Made by a program: the position numbers and the translations under genes. This document shows positions 24,274 to 34,306 of a stretch of 64,000 nucleotides of DNA, in pieces. This DNA comes from Agroathelia rolfsii (taxonomy: Eukaryota; Basidiomycota; Agaricomycetes; Amylocorticiales; Amylocorticiaceae): contig JABRWF010000004.1 of NCBI GenBank assembly GCA_018343915.1, positions 3,224,001 to 3,288,000 of the forward strand, written 5' to 3'. The notes beneath the pieces were generated by a model. It worked only from the letters and a program-made list of their open reading frames with translations, was not told the DNA's origin and made no database searches. How positions within the stretch are numbered: the first letter of the stretch is position 1; each line of letters opens with the position of its first letter.

Positions 24274-24851
24274 CTAAGACAATAGGTTTAAGGACGGCTC
24301 AAAGTACCACTCCGCCGGCGTAGCGGGGAGTTTCCCGACTGTGGCTGCGGTTCCGGGCCTGAGCGCCACCAAAGGATGAGTTCCGGCGGATCCATTCCCA
24401 TTAGCGTTGCTATAGTGCTGTTCATTGGTCGTGATCATTTCACAGGCCACAGCAATATTCCTTGTTTCCTTAGTGGCTCCATTCCTGCTCGTTGCTTGTC
24501 TCACATTGAGAGGACAACGGAGTCAGTTGGAGGGCGCGTGTGATTTGACTTGGATGCCCAGCCAGTCATGAGGAATTAATTGCCCAGGATCCAAGACCAA
24601 GATTAATTTATCTGCCACACACCCTGTTCCATGGCGGCAATGTGACGACAGCGGTTCTGCAACACGCATGGAAAGGTGACACAATAGACTGGGACATAGT
24701 CCCGCGCCGTCCCCCTGTCTAGGACAGGATAGAATCCCGGCATCACTGCCACTGGCATGACTCCGTCCTTCTCGTCTCCCGATGCGGGCACTTCGTATAT
24801 AACTAGACCATGCAGTGGCCTGGTTACATTGCCATCTTCATCCCACTTCAT
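24274..24851 (-). CDS. Possible hypothetical two-exon gene or remnant
   Basis: Two adjacent minus-strand frames look protein-like. The upper one (24603-24851) starts with ATG at 24851 (MKWDEDGNVTRPLHGLVIYE) and is balanced in composition. The lower one (24274-24504) includes TAATVGKLPATPAEWYFEPS before its stop. They could be exons of one gene, but I could not find a GT-AG pair that joins them cleanly. The presumed start is only 59 bases from the divergent start of Dabb copy 2, which leaves almost no promoter. I do not recognise a family; a decayed gene is equally possible. Confidence 0.3.
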
Positions 24852-24910
24852 TGTATCCTTAAGGCAGCCTTTGGGCTACTTGTTTTTATTTCCTCTTTCT
24901 ATTTGTATCC

Positions 24911-25419
24911 ATGGCCATTCACCACTTCGGTAAGCCCAAGCGCCTTTTGAAACTCAGCCACGCGCGGTTCTCACATCGCTTATTTCGACTTCCAGCCTTC
25001 CTCAAGTTCAAGCCCGGCTTGACTGAGTCAGAACAAAAGCAGGCTTTCAGCTCAACATCCGACATGTTGCCTCGTATTCCTGCAGTAAAAAGCTTCCACG
25101 TGGGGCCCCCAGTATCCTTTGCCTTGACTCAGGGATATGAGTATGGTGCGTATGCTTAATTAACATGATTTAGTCATTAATTCTCAATTTTCATTATTTT
25201 GCTTTAGCTCTATTCGCTGAGTTTGAGAACCTAGACGCCTTCAGACAATACACTGAGTGTGAAGAGCACCGTAGACTGACGAGAGATTTGAAGCGCTTGA
25301 TGGATGGTATGTAGTCTCCATGTCCTCAACATAAGCAAAGGTATTCACGCGTTACTTTCTCAGTCAAGGGTCTTCTGTCATACCAACTTGATACCAGGCA
25401 GGCTAGGGCAAAGCTATAA
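24911..25419 (+). CDS. Dabb (stress-responsive A/B barrel) protein, copy 2
   Basis: Four exons (24911-24929, 24996-25145, 25208-25306, 25364-25419) total 324 bases, 107 residues. Key stretches are AFLKFKPGLTESEQKQAF, KSFHVGPPVSFALTQGYEY, ALFAEFENLDAFRQYTECEEH and GLLSYQLD, one complete Dabb domain. It is the paralogue of the minus-strand gene at 12587-13263: same length, same first-intron position after MxIxHF, and shared VGPPVxxxLTQG motif. Copy 1 has two further introns in the second half that are absent here. The biochemical role is unknown; members act as dimeric alpha-beta barrels. It lies 1 kb upstream of the flavin monooxygenase on the same strand. Confidence 0.85.
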
Positions 25420-26423
25420 TCTGCCCTACCTGCTTTGGTTTCTTGCGACTTCTCTCTAACTTACTGTGCACTATCAATTCGTCAGTCCGCACGCTCTTCC
25501 ACATTTGCTCTCTTACTAACTGCTTCAATCCCATTTATGCAGACAACCGACCGTATTGTATCCCTACAACCACCCTACAGATCACACGTAAACGTGTGTG
25601 CGCGTTTTCCTTTTACTCTACAACCACCTCCTCCTTGAATGGATAATCAGAATCAGGTACACGTACAATCAGAGTCACAGACCATATTTCTTCAAACCCT
25701 ACCCAATTTCCTTCGTCAGCCCAACTGCAAACCGCATTTCCACATTCGTTCTCATTCATTTGTCTGTTATCATTGTTTCTTTATTGCTTCGCCGTCACAA
25801 AAGCATTTGTCCTTCCTTGGGTTCGCTTCGACTTCTCAATCTCTCGCCATCTCTTGTTTATACATTCCATTTATCTTATTTATTTCGGGTTTCTTCATTT
25901 CCTTTCAGGCTGGCATTCCCTTGCTTCTTTACTTTTCTTCTTCGCCGGCCGTGCCAGGTTTGACATTCGTTATACACCAACACATTTATTACTTTGCTTT
26001 GTGGGTTATTGTTCGTTTATTCTTATTCAATTGCTACCGGGCTTTCGATCTTATTACTACCCTACATTTTCATATTGCAAATAGAAACTAGACCTCATTA
26101 TGCATATGGTTAGCTATGCTGGTGCCTAGACCAGTAATGTAGAATATATGCTAGTATGCCCATTAGTTGACATGTATCATCTACTATACAACTACTATAC
26201 AGTACAGTATGTAATTGACAACCTATGCGTTTATATTTCCGGTGACATTCATGAATGGCGTCAGTCTCCTCATTCTGTGTCGATATATCGATATGGGGTT
26301 AATGTAGTGTATTCAGTCAAGAACTTGATAGGTCATATGTCGCATATCGCACCATCATGGCGATTCTGAGTCCAAAAACTCACAGTTTGATTGATACACG
26401 TTTTTTCTATCGTCAACGATAGA
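25420..26423. other. Pyrimidine-rich intergenic, ~1 kb
   Basis: The stretch 25435-26090 is strongly T/C-rich on the plus strand, so long Phe/Ser/Leu-rich frames (up to 150 codons) open by composition alone. It is probably the Dabb 3' flank and the upstream region of the monooxygenase. No protein domain is seen. Confidence 0.5.
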
Positions 26424-27953
26424 ATGCCTAGCCCACGTCCGCAACGCATCCTAGTCATCGGAGGTGGCCCATGTGGCCTCGTTACCTTGCGAAACCTACT
26501 AGAACGTGGTCGTTTCGCCTCGGTCCAGCTCGTAGAAAGGCGCGGAGATGTGGGCGGTGTATGGTGGGGTGTGGGTCGAATGCGTTAGTGTACTGATGAT
26601 TACAATGATGGCACATTTTGTAGGAACGTAAATGAGGGCTCTGACTCGGTGTCGCGCTGGCCATCGCCGCTTTATCCTGGTCTGGTGGGCAACGTACTAC
26701 CAGAGTTCCTGTCCTTCTCCGGGCTAGACTTCGAAACCGTCGGAGATCGTGCGAGATATTTCCCGACTGCCAGGGAGACGTACAATTATCTGCGCAAGTT
26801 CGCCGAACCACTGCGCGATTACATCCGGCTTAATACAGAGATTACGACCGTGGAGGAGACGGCCAACGGTGACTGGAAAGTTTATTGGAAGCTTTGGAAA
26901 CAGGACGGAACGTACACTGAAGGAAAAGAGAACTGGGATGCAGTTGTCATCGCTACAGCATGGTATGACCATCCAAAGTGGCCCGATATCCAGGGATTGG
27001 AATCGGCGCGTGATGCGGGACTCGCCGTGCACGCCATGCAATGGAAAGGACCTGAAGCTTACGCAGGCAAAGTAAGTTTTCAATCACGCTGTTTGCATGC
27101 TCACAGCTATTGCAATTTCTAATTAAGAACGACAACAACCACATTTTTATGGTAGTAGGATGTGCTCGTTGTAGGCAATGCCAATTCATCAAACGACATC
27201 ACCGCACAGTTGTTGCCTGTCGCTCGCAGCGTGCGACGATCCACAAGGAACCCTGCAAGCTACCATTTCGTTTATTTACCAGATGAGCGCATAAATGAAG
27301 TGGGCCCCATCACGGACATTGTAGTAACCTCAAACGACACACTCTCCGTGACCTTTTCAGACAACACCTCGGCATCTGGTCTTCATACTGTCATCTTTGG
27401 GACCGGGTACAATGTCTCTGTATCGTATCTCCGTGTACGAGAGCCATTCAGTAGTAAACTCGTACCAATCAATTCTTCATCGGTCTCGCCTACCCGTATA
27501 CCATCGTTGCATCACCACATTCTTTACGCATACAATCCGACGTTAGCATTTATTGGCGCCATTGTATCCGGAACGCCATTTGTGCTTGCAGATGCCACGA
27601 GTACTTGGCTGGCTCTCGCCTGGAATGGTGTCCTGCCTTATCCGGAGTCTGTAGAAGAACGACACCTATCGGAGACTGCACGGCTCGAAGAGTTGGAAAA
27701 TATCAAGAAGACCACTGGGAGTACATCGAGCTTGGTCGCGTACCATGTCCTTGGGGGTGCTGAACTGTCTTACGCAAGACAGATCAGGAAGGAAATTGTC
27801 GATGTTCGACCGGAATTTGATAATGTGCTGCTCGATTGGGATGACGCTATGTGGGCAAGGAGGGAGGGCATGTATCCCATCAAATTTGAGTCGCTTAAAC
27901 AAGCTCGAGAGAAGGGCTTGGAGCCCGGTAATCGTATTTCCCACAATTCATAA
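26424..27953 (+). CDS. Flavin-containing monooxygenase (FMO-like, FAD/NADPH)
   Basis: Start at 26424 gives RILVIGGGPCGLVTLRNLLE, the FAD-binding Rossmann GxGxxG motif at residues 13-18, followed by GGVWW. Exon 2 has RWPSPLYPGLVGNVLPEFLS, a signature of fungal FMOs, and ends AYAGK. Exon 3 opens with DVLVVGNANSSNDIT, the second (NADPH) dinucleotide motif, then FGTGYN and a long C-terminal domain, stopping at 27953. The enzyme would add one oxygen atom from O2 to a soft nucleophile (N or S) or act as a Baeyer-Villiger type enzyme; substrate unknown. The intron 2 splice is canonical. The intron 1 boundary is ambiguous: canonical GT-AG 26571-26636, or a 42-base GC-AG intron 26582-26623, which would retain more residues. 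Confidence 0.87.
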
Positions 27954-28084
27954 AACTACAAGTAGACAGTCCAATGAAGACATGAAGTATGTAGAACACA
28001 AGCTTTCTACAGATCGAAATTCAATGTTACATTCGGGATAAATCATTGCCGTCTTTCCTTGAAGTCAAGAAAAACTACCTTTTG

Positions 28085-28909
28085 TCATCTTCTAACTCGT
28101 AGGGCTCGGGGAGACTCGTTTTCGGTATTTTGAGTGGCGGTACGATAAAGGTAAGCCTCTAATCTGCTGGCCTCTTGATCCCAATTCAGCGTTTCTGTCC
28201 TCGTCAAAAACTCGGCCTTTCTGGTCTTTTCCTCAATCAAGTGCACGAATTCGAGGGTCTTGGTCTGGAATATATTTTCTGGTGACCAAATTGACACTGG
28301 AATGGCGAGAGACGATGTGTTCCGGTTGCTAATAATTCGCTTCTGTTTATCTCCCCATTTTCTGAGAATGTTTGCTGGACCATGTTTCTTAATTTGTTGC
28401 TCCGTCATCCAAGTGATTGAATTATCATTCGGAAGAACGCAGTTCAGTTGGACCTGATAGTTGGAATTAGAATCCATGTCAATCTTAAGCATAAGCTTTT
28501 TTGGCATGAAATGTCACAACCTCAAATCTGATGAGCACAGAAATTCGATGAGTCCGAGTGACCACCAAATAAACGAGGTCAATGCTAATCACATGCTTTC
28601 GTTGAAAGAGTCCATCTCTTCGCTAATAATGTTTTCCACTATGACACCCATGCCATGGAAACCCCGAGCGCTGACCTCGGGATCAAGTATATTTTCCGAT
28701 GTAGCGTCGTAGGGTGTGTCCATTGTAAAATACGCCAAAGGATGGTGTGTAGAATTTGGATTCAGCGGCCTCAAGATATTCCAATTGTAAGCATGAGTAG
28801 TATCATCAATGTCAGGCCAAGGCTTCCAGACAAGTAAACAAAGTATACGCCGGAAGCTAGCTGCTCTCTCGGGACTCGGATTTTCTAAAACTCAGCTTGA
28901 ATACGCTTT
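28085..28909 (-). CDS. Hypothetical gene or pseudogene, uncertain structure
   Basis: Two minus-strand frames read sequentially: an upstream frame (about 28589-28909) with VWKPWPDIDDTTHAYNWNIL and MDTPYDATSENILDPE, and a downstream frame (28085-28507) with SITWMTEQQIKKHGPANILR and FVHLIEEKTRKAEFL, ending ALRVRR. Both have balanced composition with intact charged/hydrophobic periodicity. A phase-0 join using the GAG|GTCAGC donor near 28675 is possible. No start codon is convincing upstream, so the gene may be 5'-truncated. Convergent with the monooxygenase (131 bases between stops). Family not recognised. Confidence 0.35.
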
Positions 28910-29605
28910 TCAACCTGCCAGTGATACTTCTGACTTGAGCTTCCTTGAACACGATACACTATTCAGGCATGGGATCAGAGCTTAACCGTGACCGTTTTAA
29001 CAAGAAGATATCCTTTGATGGATAAATTTGAGTCATTTCTTTTAGTTCCAAACCCCATTTTGTGACGGATAATACTGTTGAAATTCAGCCTCAAGATAGC
29101 TTAATTAAGCATTTCTCGTCTACTGGCATGATAATGACCTTGAGAACCTTTCTCGAGTTTCGCCTTGCGACACGGTGAACCTCAATCGGTGGGCTTATCT
29201 CTGAGGAAGATTATAAAACTATTTACACAAACCCGTGTCGATCCTAGTCACCTATGCTACACCTGGTATCAGGATGGCCGTTCGCACCAAGCCGATGCTC
29301 ACCCATCGATCGTACATGAACTTCTGATGTTTGTTCAGGAACCCATCGAGTTTGCCTAATCTGCAACACTAGGCTCTCAATTAGTCAGGGATTAACCGTA
29401 CTCTATAACCACACTATGACTATTTGTATCATTGATCCTATCCCTTGCTAGGCTAGCGTATTTCTTTCAATTGAATTATGACGCAGAACGATGCGTTGAT
29501 GTAGTCAATTGAATTGAAGAATGCCTAGAAGTTTTATCTCTTGTTGTGAGCAGGGAAACCTCCTGATTCAGGGTACATATACTACAACATAGTGAAACAG
29601 TTCTC
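28910..29605. other. Intergenic, ~700 bp
   Basis: No convincing gene. The only frame over 60 codons (29165-29359, plus) has no domain character. Expected to hold the terminator of the PNPOx-like gene. Confidence 0.45.
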
Positions 29606-30582
29606 TTACGTATACGCTATTTTGAAATACAAACCAGCAGACAGCACCCCAGCCACAAAGGCCAGGATCGTCTTCGCCTCTTGCCTTATCGGTCCCGGAA
29701 GTGGAGATTCTTTTATAGCTTCAACGGCTCCAATTGTTGAAACTAGATCCCCCACTGCAACACCGATTCGTCCTGCTTCTGGTCTGCTACTTACATGCTT
29801 CTCTGAGATGGGTCCGATCGTCATGCCTTCCAGGCCATCTAGGCTCCTAATGTTATTTTGTGACCAGTATTGCTGCAATGAGTTGATTTTGTCTTGTTCT
29901 CTCTTGCTAGCCCAATCAAGAAGTTTTGTACGATGGGACTTGAATTCATAAAGAGGAATAGCGTAACCACAGGACTGGAGGGGTGTATAAATACAAAGGT
30001 GGGCAGATGCGATCGGTATAGGCAATAAGTGGGTATGACTGGAGTAACTTACTGTTCCGACTTTGTGAATATCAATAACAATAACGCTGCGAGAGCCTGG
30101 TTTACGGGCCTCGTCAGGGATTAGTGCCTCGTACTCGGGCGTGCCAAACTCATGAACCTTGCCTATTCGCACGTAATCAGAAGTATGACGCACACATGAT
30201 TGCCAATCCACTCACCTGTGCCCCAGAGACGGACAATCTGGGGAGGGCCGTCGAAGGCGTGGAACATAACCGTGATACGGCCATTCTCTTTCAGATGCGA
30301 AATTGTCTCTGCACCTATAGTTGTCGAGAAAAATGTATTTTAGATCATAATGAAAGGTTTTATTTATCTCAAATCAGGCATGGCAGCGGTTAACTTACCA
30401 CTACCAGTGAGATCTTCATACCAGACGCGATTATTATTCACCACATGGAATGTACCTGGTACACTCTTTGGGCTAACGTTGATATGACCACCTTGCGCAG
30501 GAGCGGTTGCAACCCAGAATAATTTCTGTGCGAGGATCCAGGCAATGATATGATCCGGAATACTGTCAAAATGCTTCGCCAT
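29606..30582 (-). CDS. PNPOx-like FMN-binding protein with C-terminal membrane anchor
   Basis: Start at 30582 (MAKHFDSIPDHIIAWILAQK). Residues about 20-62 carry LFWVATAP..GHINVSPKS and VWYEDLTGSG, and the second exon gives ETISHLKENGRITVMFHAF and PQIVRLWGTGKVHEFG, which together are the split-barrel flavin-binding core of the pyridoxamine 5'-phosphate oxidase family. A third exon adds SRSVIVIDIHKVGTSCGYAIPLYEF. The C-terminal third (from about LLDWASKREQDK) is outside the family core and ends in a hydrophobic run, TILAFVAGVLSAGLYFKIAYT, which looks like a tail anchor. About 275 residues, three to four introns. Probably an FMN- or F420-type oxidoreductase of unknown substrate rather than vitamin B6 synthesis. 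Confidence 0.85.
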
Positions 30583-31858
30583 GTTATGCCGGACTTTGAT
30601 TTGATAATTCAATGTCCTAGGTTTGCTTGTGGTTGTGGTTGTCAATGATTGCCACTGGCAGGGTGTTGGAGAGAGCACCCGAATGTGAATCGAGTCATGT
30701 TGCCATTGGAGGTCTATCGGCTTTAATTACATATTCCCCGATGCAGCTGACCAACGAGCCGATGCGAGCGTGGCTCTAACCATAATCACGGTGTGGGCGT
30801 CTAAGCTCGCCTAAACATCTGTTCAAGTTGTTTTACTTTCTCACGCACAATATTACACCTTGAGCATTGGGGGTGTTATCTTCGTTCGGAAAGAAACTAT
30901 AGGACAAAAGGCTCATGCATATTAGAACCAGCCCAAATGGGAAGTGGAAGATGAAGGAGGGTGGCTCTGGGTCTTGGGATAGAAAACGAAGTAGCTATGA
31001 ATGTTCGGCCGACTGTCTACTTCAAGTCCTGGGTAATGTCATAGTATCGTCTCGGTCATCCAGATCCGATCAACTACATGCATATGCATAAGGACGGCCG
31101 CTTCTCCATTACGAGATCCCGTTACGTAGGGTGGAACTTTGCAGCTATGTATCGATCCCATATAAGTCTGTCAAGTTTCATCACACAAGTCATAGCTGAA
31201 GACCAAGACGTGTGGTGTACTAAAACAGGCATTTTGCGACATTTATACAGGTGAGCTGCTGTTATCAGTGGTCGTCACACCGGAGAAAAAGCTTGAGTGG
31301 CCATCACTAGTAGTAGTCGTGTATGTAATGGATTCAGCCATGAGCTTCTTTCTACTAGTACCAGGTGACTCAGATAGTCAAAGGCAAAACATAGATATCT
31401 GCGAAGGGTGTAGAGCTCGAGGGTCGTCGTCGTCCCGATAATCATTGACAAGGCGGTAGAATGGAAGTATTACATCACCGTGACCAAGCTATTCAAAACA
31501 TATACACCATCTAGAGCTTAGACATATGTAAAGTCTGTAATCATCTCACCTCGTCCTTTTACTGGACGTATGGCTATATATTTGAGTAGTACAACCATAG
31601 ATTCTCGTTAAGCCCAGTGATAAATATCGATCAGTATCGATCTCGTCGTACATACATGCATATAAATGAGAGCAGAGATTTAAACTCGGAGTTACTAATT
31701 CTGTACTCTCTCATGCGCTTGGCACATTTGAACGTATCATTTTGGTATAAAGAATTAATTGGAATAAGTGGTACAGGATTGAGAGCGATAAACCATTGCA
31801 GCGAAAAAAACCTAGTTACGTTGTTCCACCAATAAAACAACAGAGTCCATAGTACCGA
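30583..31858. other. Intergenic, ~1.28 kb
   Basis: Promoter side of the PNPOx-like gene and 3' flank of the GT90 gene. Frames near 31617-31840 on both strands are short and unsupported. No repeat or RNA gene is seen. Confidence 0.45.
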
Positions 31859-34306
31859 TTAGTTGTCCTCTTCTAGACCATACCACACCGCATCATGATT
31901 ATCCCATGTCATTTCATCCCTATCTGGACTCATCACACGTGCATATTCCAAGAACAACCTGACGTGAAAACAGATAAGTGCTTTAATACATTACAAAAAC
32001 AAGTCTGCTAGGCGGTACCTACCTGAACATATACGCCGTCATGTCCTCTTTACGCCAAAAAGTTCTACTCCATTCGCGTCCAGCCACAGCAATGGAGCGG
32101 GCCATATGGGGGTGTCCACTCTCGCCATGCAAATCACCGCGGAAGAAGGCGAGGGCATCATATAAGTCAGATAGATCTTGTTGGATGGGCACGTAATGTA
32201 CCCAAGGCTGTATACGGTCGTGATACCTAATAATTGCAAAGATCAATCGAATGACGCCTTGAGGCAGGTCCTTGTGTCTTACCATTCAGGGTAAATAGTT
32301 GACTTGAATATAAGCGAATTCGAGGTAATCAGTCGCTTAAAACGGCTCGACCAGCCATTTCCATCCATCTAATTATCCGAGTAATACAGGTGAGAGGTGA
32401 AAATCGTATATATGCATCTACGAAAGCAAGGTACAACTCACATCAAAAGCATACTTGTACTGCCCAGCGCCCTTTGTATCTTGATGCTGGCGCCACTCGA
32501 ATAGCTGCCTCAACTCCTGACAGGTCTCCTCTTGACACGCGATTGGAGATTCACCCGAAAACGCCATATCCATATACGCTGGGTTAATCAACGCGCGTCT
32601 GATCTCCTCTGGCTCACCAACGCGTGTAGAGTTTGTCACTTGCGTTTTCAACACACTGACAGTCCCATCACGGCTATTCGTATCGTATAGGAGACGGATC
32701 CGGTGCTGACTGCGCCAGTACGTCGTTGGGCTGTGCCACATGCCAGTGTTGCTCCCGCGCCAGACTAGACGTTCGTCTGGCTTGTCGTCCCACTCGGGAT
32801 CATAATTTCGCGGGAGAATGTCATCAACCCAGCTCATGGAGACGACAGGGGTAATGTCACTATGTAATGTAGTGCTGCACCAAGAAAAGAACGGAGTTAA
32901 GGTTGAGGATGGACTGGGCCCTTCGCCGTGTGACAGAAATTGGCCATGTAGTCTGAAAAGCGATGGGTGCTCGCATGGGTCCATGGCACGCTTATGGTCG
33001 TGAATGAATGTTTTACGTGTTTGCGGTTCTGCTGTACCAGTCCAGTTAACGCCATGAACTCGGGCTGGAGAGTCTTTGGGGCATGCGACTAGCCAACCAG
33101 ATGGCGAGTCAGGATCTGGCCTGAAATTGGATGTGTCGATGACTTGTAGGTGTTTAAATTTTTAGGTCGATATCAAGGCGTAAAGGAAGCAAGGTAGATA
33201 CCTTTCCCCTGTGCAGCAGCAGCAACAGCCTGCTGCTTCAACTCGTAATAATTGACCACATCAGGGTTGTCATGAGGAGTGAAGACAGCTCGAAAAGCAG
33301 GTATCCATTCAGTTATATTCTCCAGTATGTCGATAACCCTATGAGCTCCATCGAGCAAATGGGGGTTTTCACTGGAGAAAGACGTTCGAGCAATCGTGAT
33401 GGGACCGCCTTTTGACTTGGCCAAAGTGAACGAATCCCGGTGTTCTTCACGGGCCTTGGAAGCCAATGAGGTTGAAAACCCTGCTATAACAGAAAATGAC
33501 GTACGTGTTGGACTTGTTGCAGCTCTCGAGGATCGACGCCCCAAAGCGGTTCTAAATCATGAAAAATTTTGTCGTATTCATCTGGCAATTGCACATTATT
33601 TTCTTCGACGTATGACCACCATGCATCGAAACCCAGAGGTGGGGGTCGACGATAACGACGTTTGTATTCCTCAACAGCTTCTGCAAGCGTTTTGCTGGAT
33701 GAATTGAGTTTCTTCTGCCACGTAGCCTGAGCACGTTCGATAAGCTCGAAGATGGGATGGGGTCCATCCGGATTCGTCACTAGAAGTCCGTTAGGCAGGT
33801 ACTCGTGCAAGTAAGGCTTGGCAGTTGATGCTTCATCTGCTTCCAAAAGACGTAGGATGGCATTTCGGACATCATCGGAATAATCTGATAAGTCGAGGAC
33901 GAGGGGATTTGGAGAGTGTTTGAGATCTGAGGTCTTGTGTGCAATGGCAAGGGATGGTACGTCTTCAAGGCCCCCAGGTACCTCGCTGCCTAAGAATTTA
34001 TCAGGATGTGATGTAGATCAAACATAGACAACAAGGAATAATACTGTTACTGCCAAGAAAGTCTACTTCTGACACTTCTTGTACCTTTTCATCATTTGTC
34101 AGGTCAACAACCTCCAAAAAGCCTGGTAAATCTTCATGTGAGAGCACATCATGTTGACCATTCCACCAAGTGTATTTTTTCGAGAGAGCAGCGTCGGATC
34201 CCGTTCTTAGGTAAAGGAAGGAAATGAGAGCAGTGCCAGCAAGTGAGAGGGCAAGGATGCGCTGGGAACGATGCATGCGACGGCCCAAAGAGACATGAAC
34301 CGCCAT
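31859..34306 (-). CDS. GT90 / CAP10 family glycosyltransferase, type II membrane protein
   Basis: Start at 34306; residues 17-33 (RILALSLAGTALISFLYL) form a single N-terminal signal anchor, so the catalytic part faces the Golgi lumen. Downstream exons give WWSYVEENNVQLPDEYDKIF, HDLEPLWGV, then DPRARV-type sequence PDSPSGWLVACPKD. The catalytic CAP10 domain includes DERLVWRGSNTGMW with YWRSQHRIRLL, and the C-terminal core MDGNGWSSRFKRLITSNSL, IYPEW, HDRIQPWVHYVPIQ, ALAFFRGD and FWRKEDMTAYMFRLFLEYAR. These are the family's defining blocks (Cryptococcus Cap10 and Cxt1 beta-1,2-xylosyltransferase). Probably xylosylates cell-wall or glycolipid acceptors. About 650-700 residues; the C-terminus ends GLEEDN. 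Confidence 0.9.

Noticed and set aside
25598..26091. Long Phe/Ser/Leu-rich plus-strand frames
   Set aside because: Generated by T/C-rich DNA in several frames at once; hydrophobic look is compositional.
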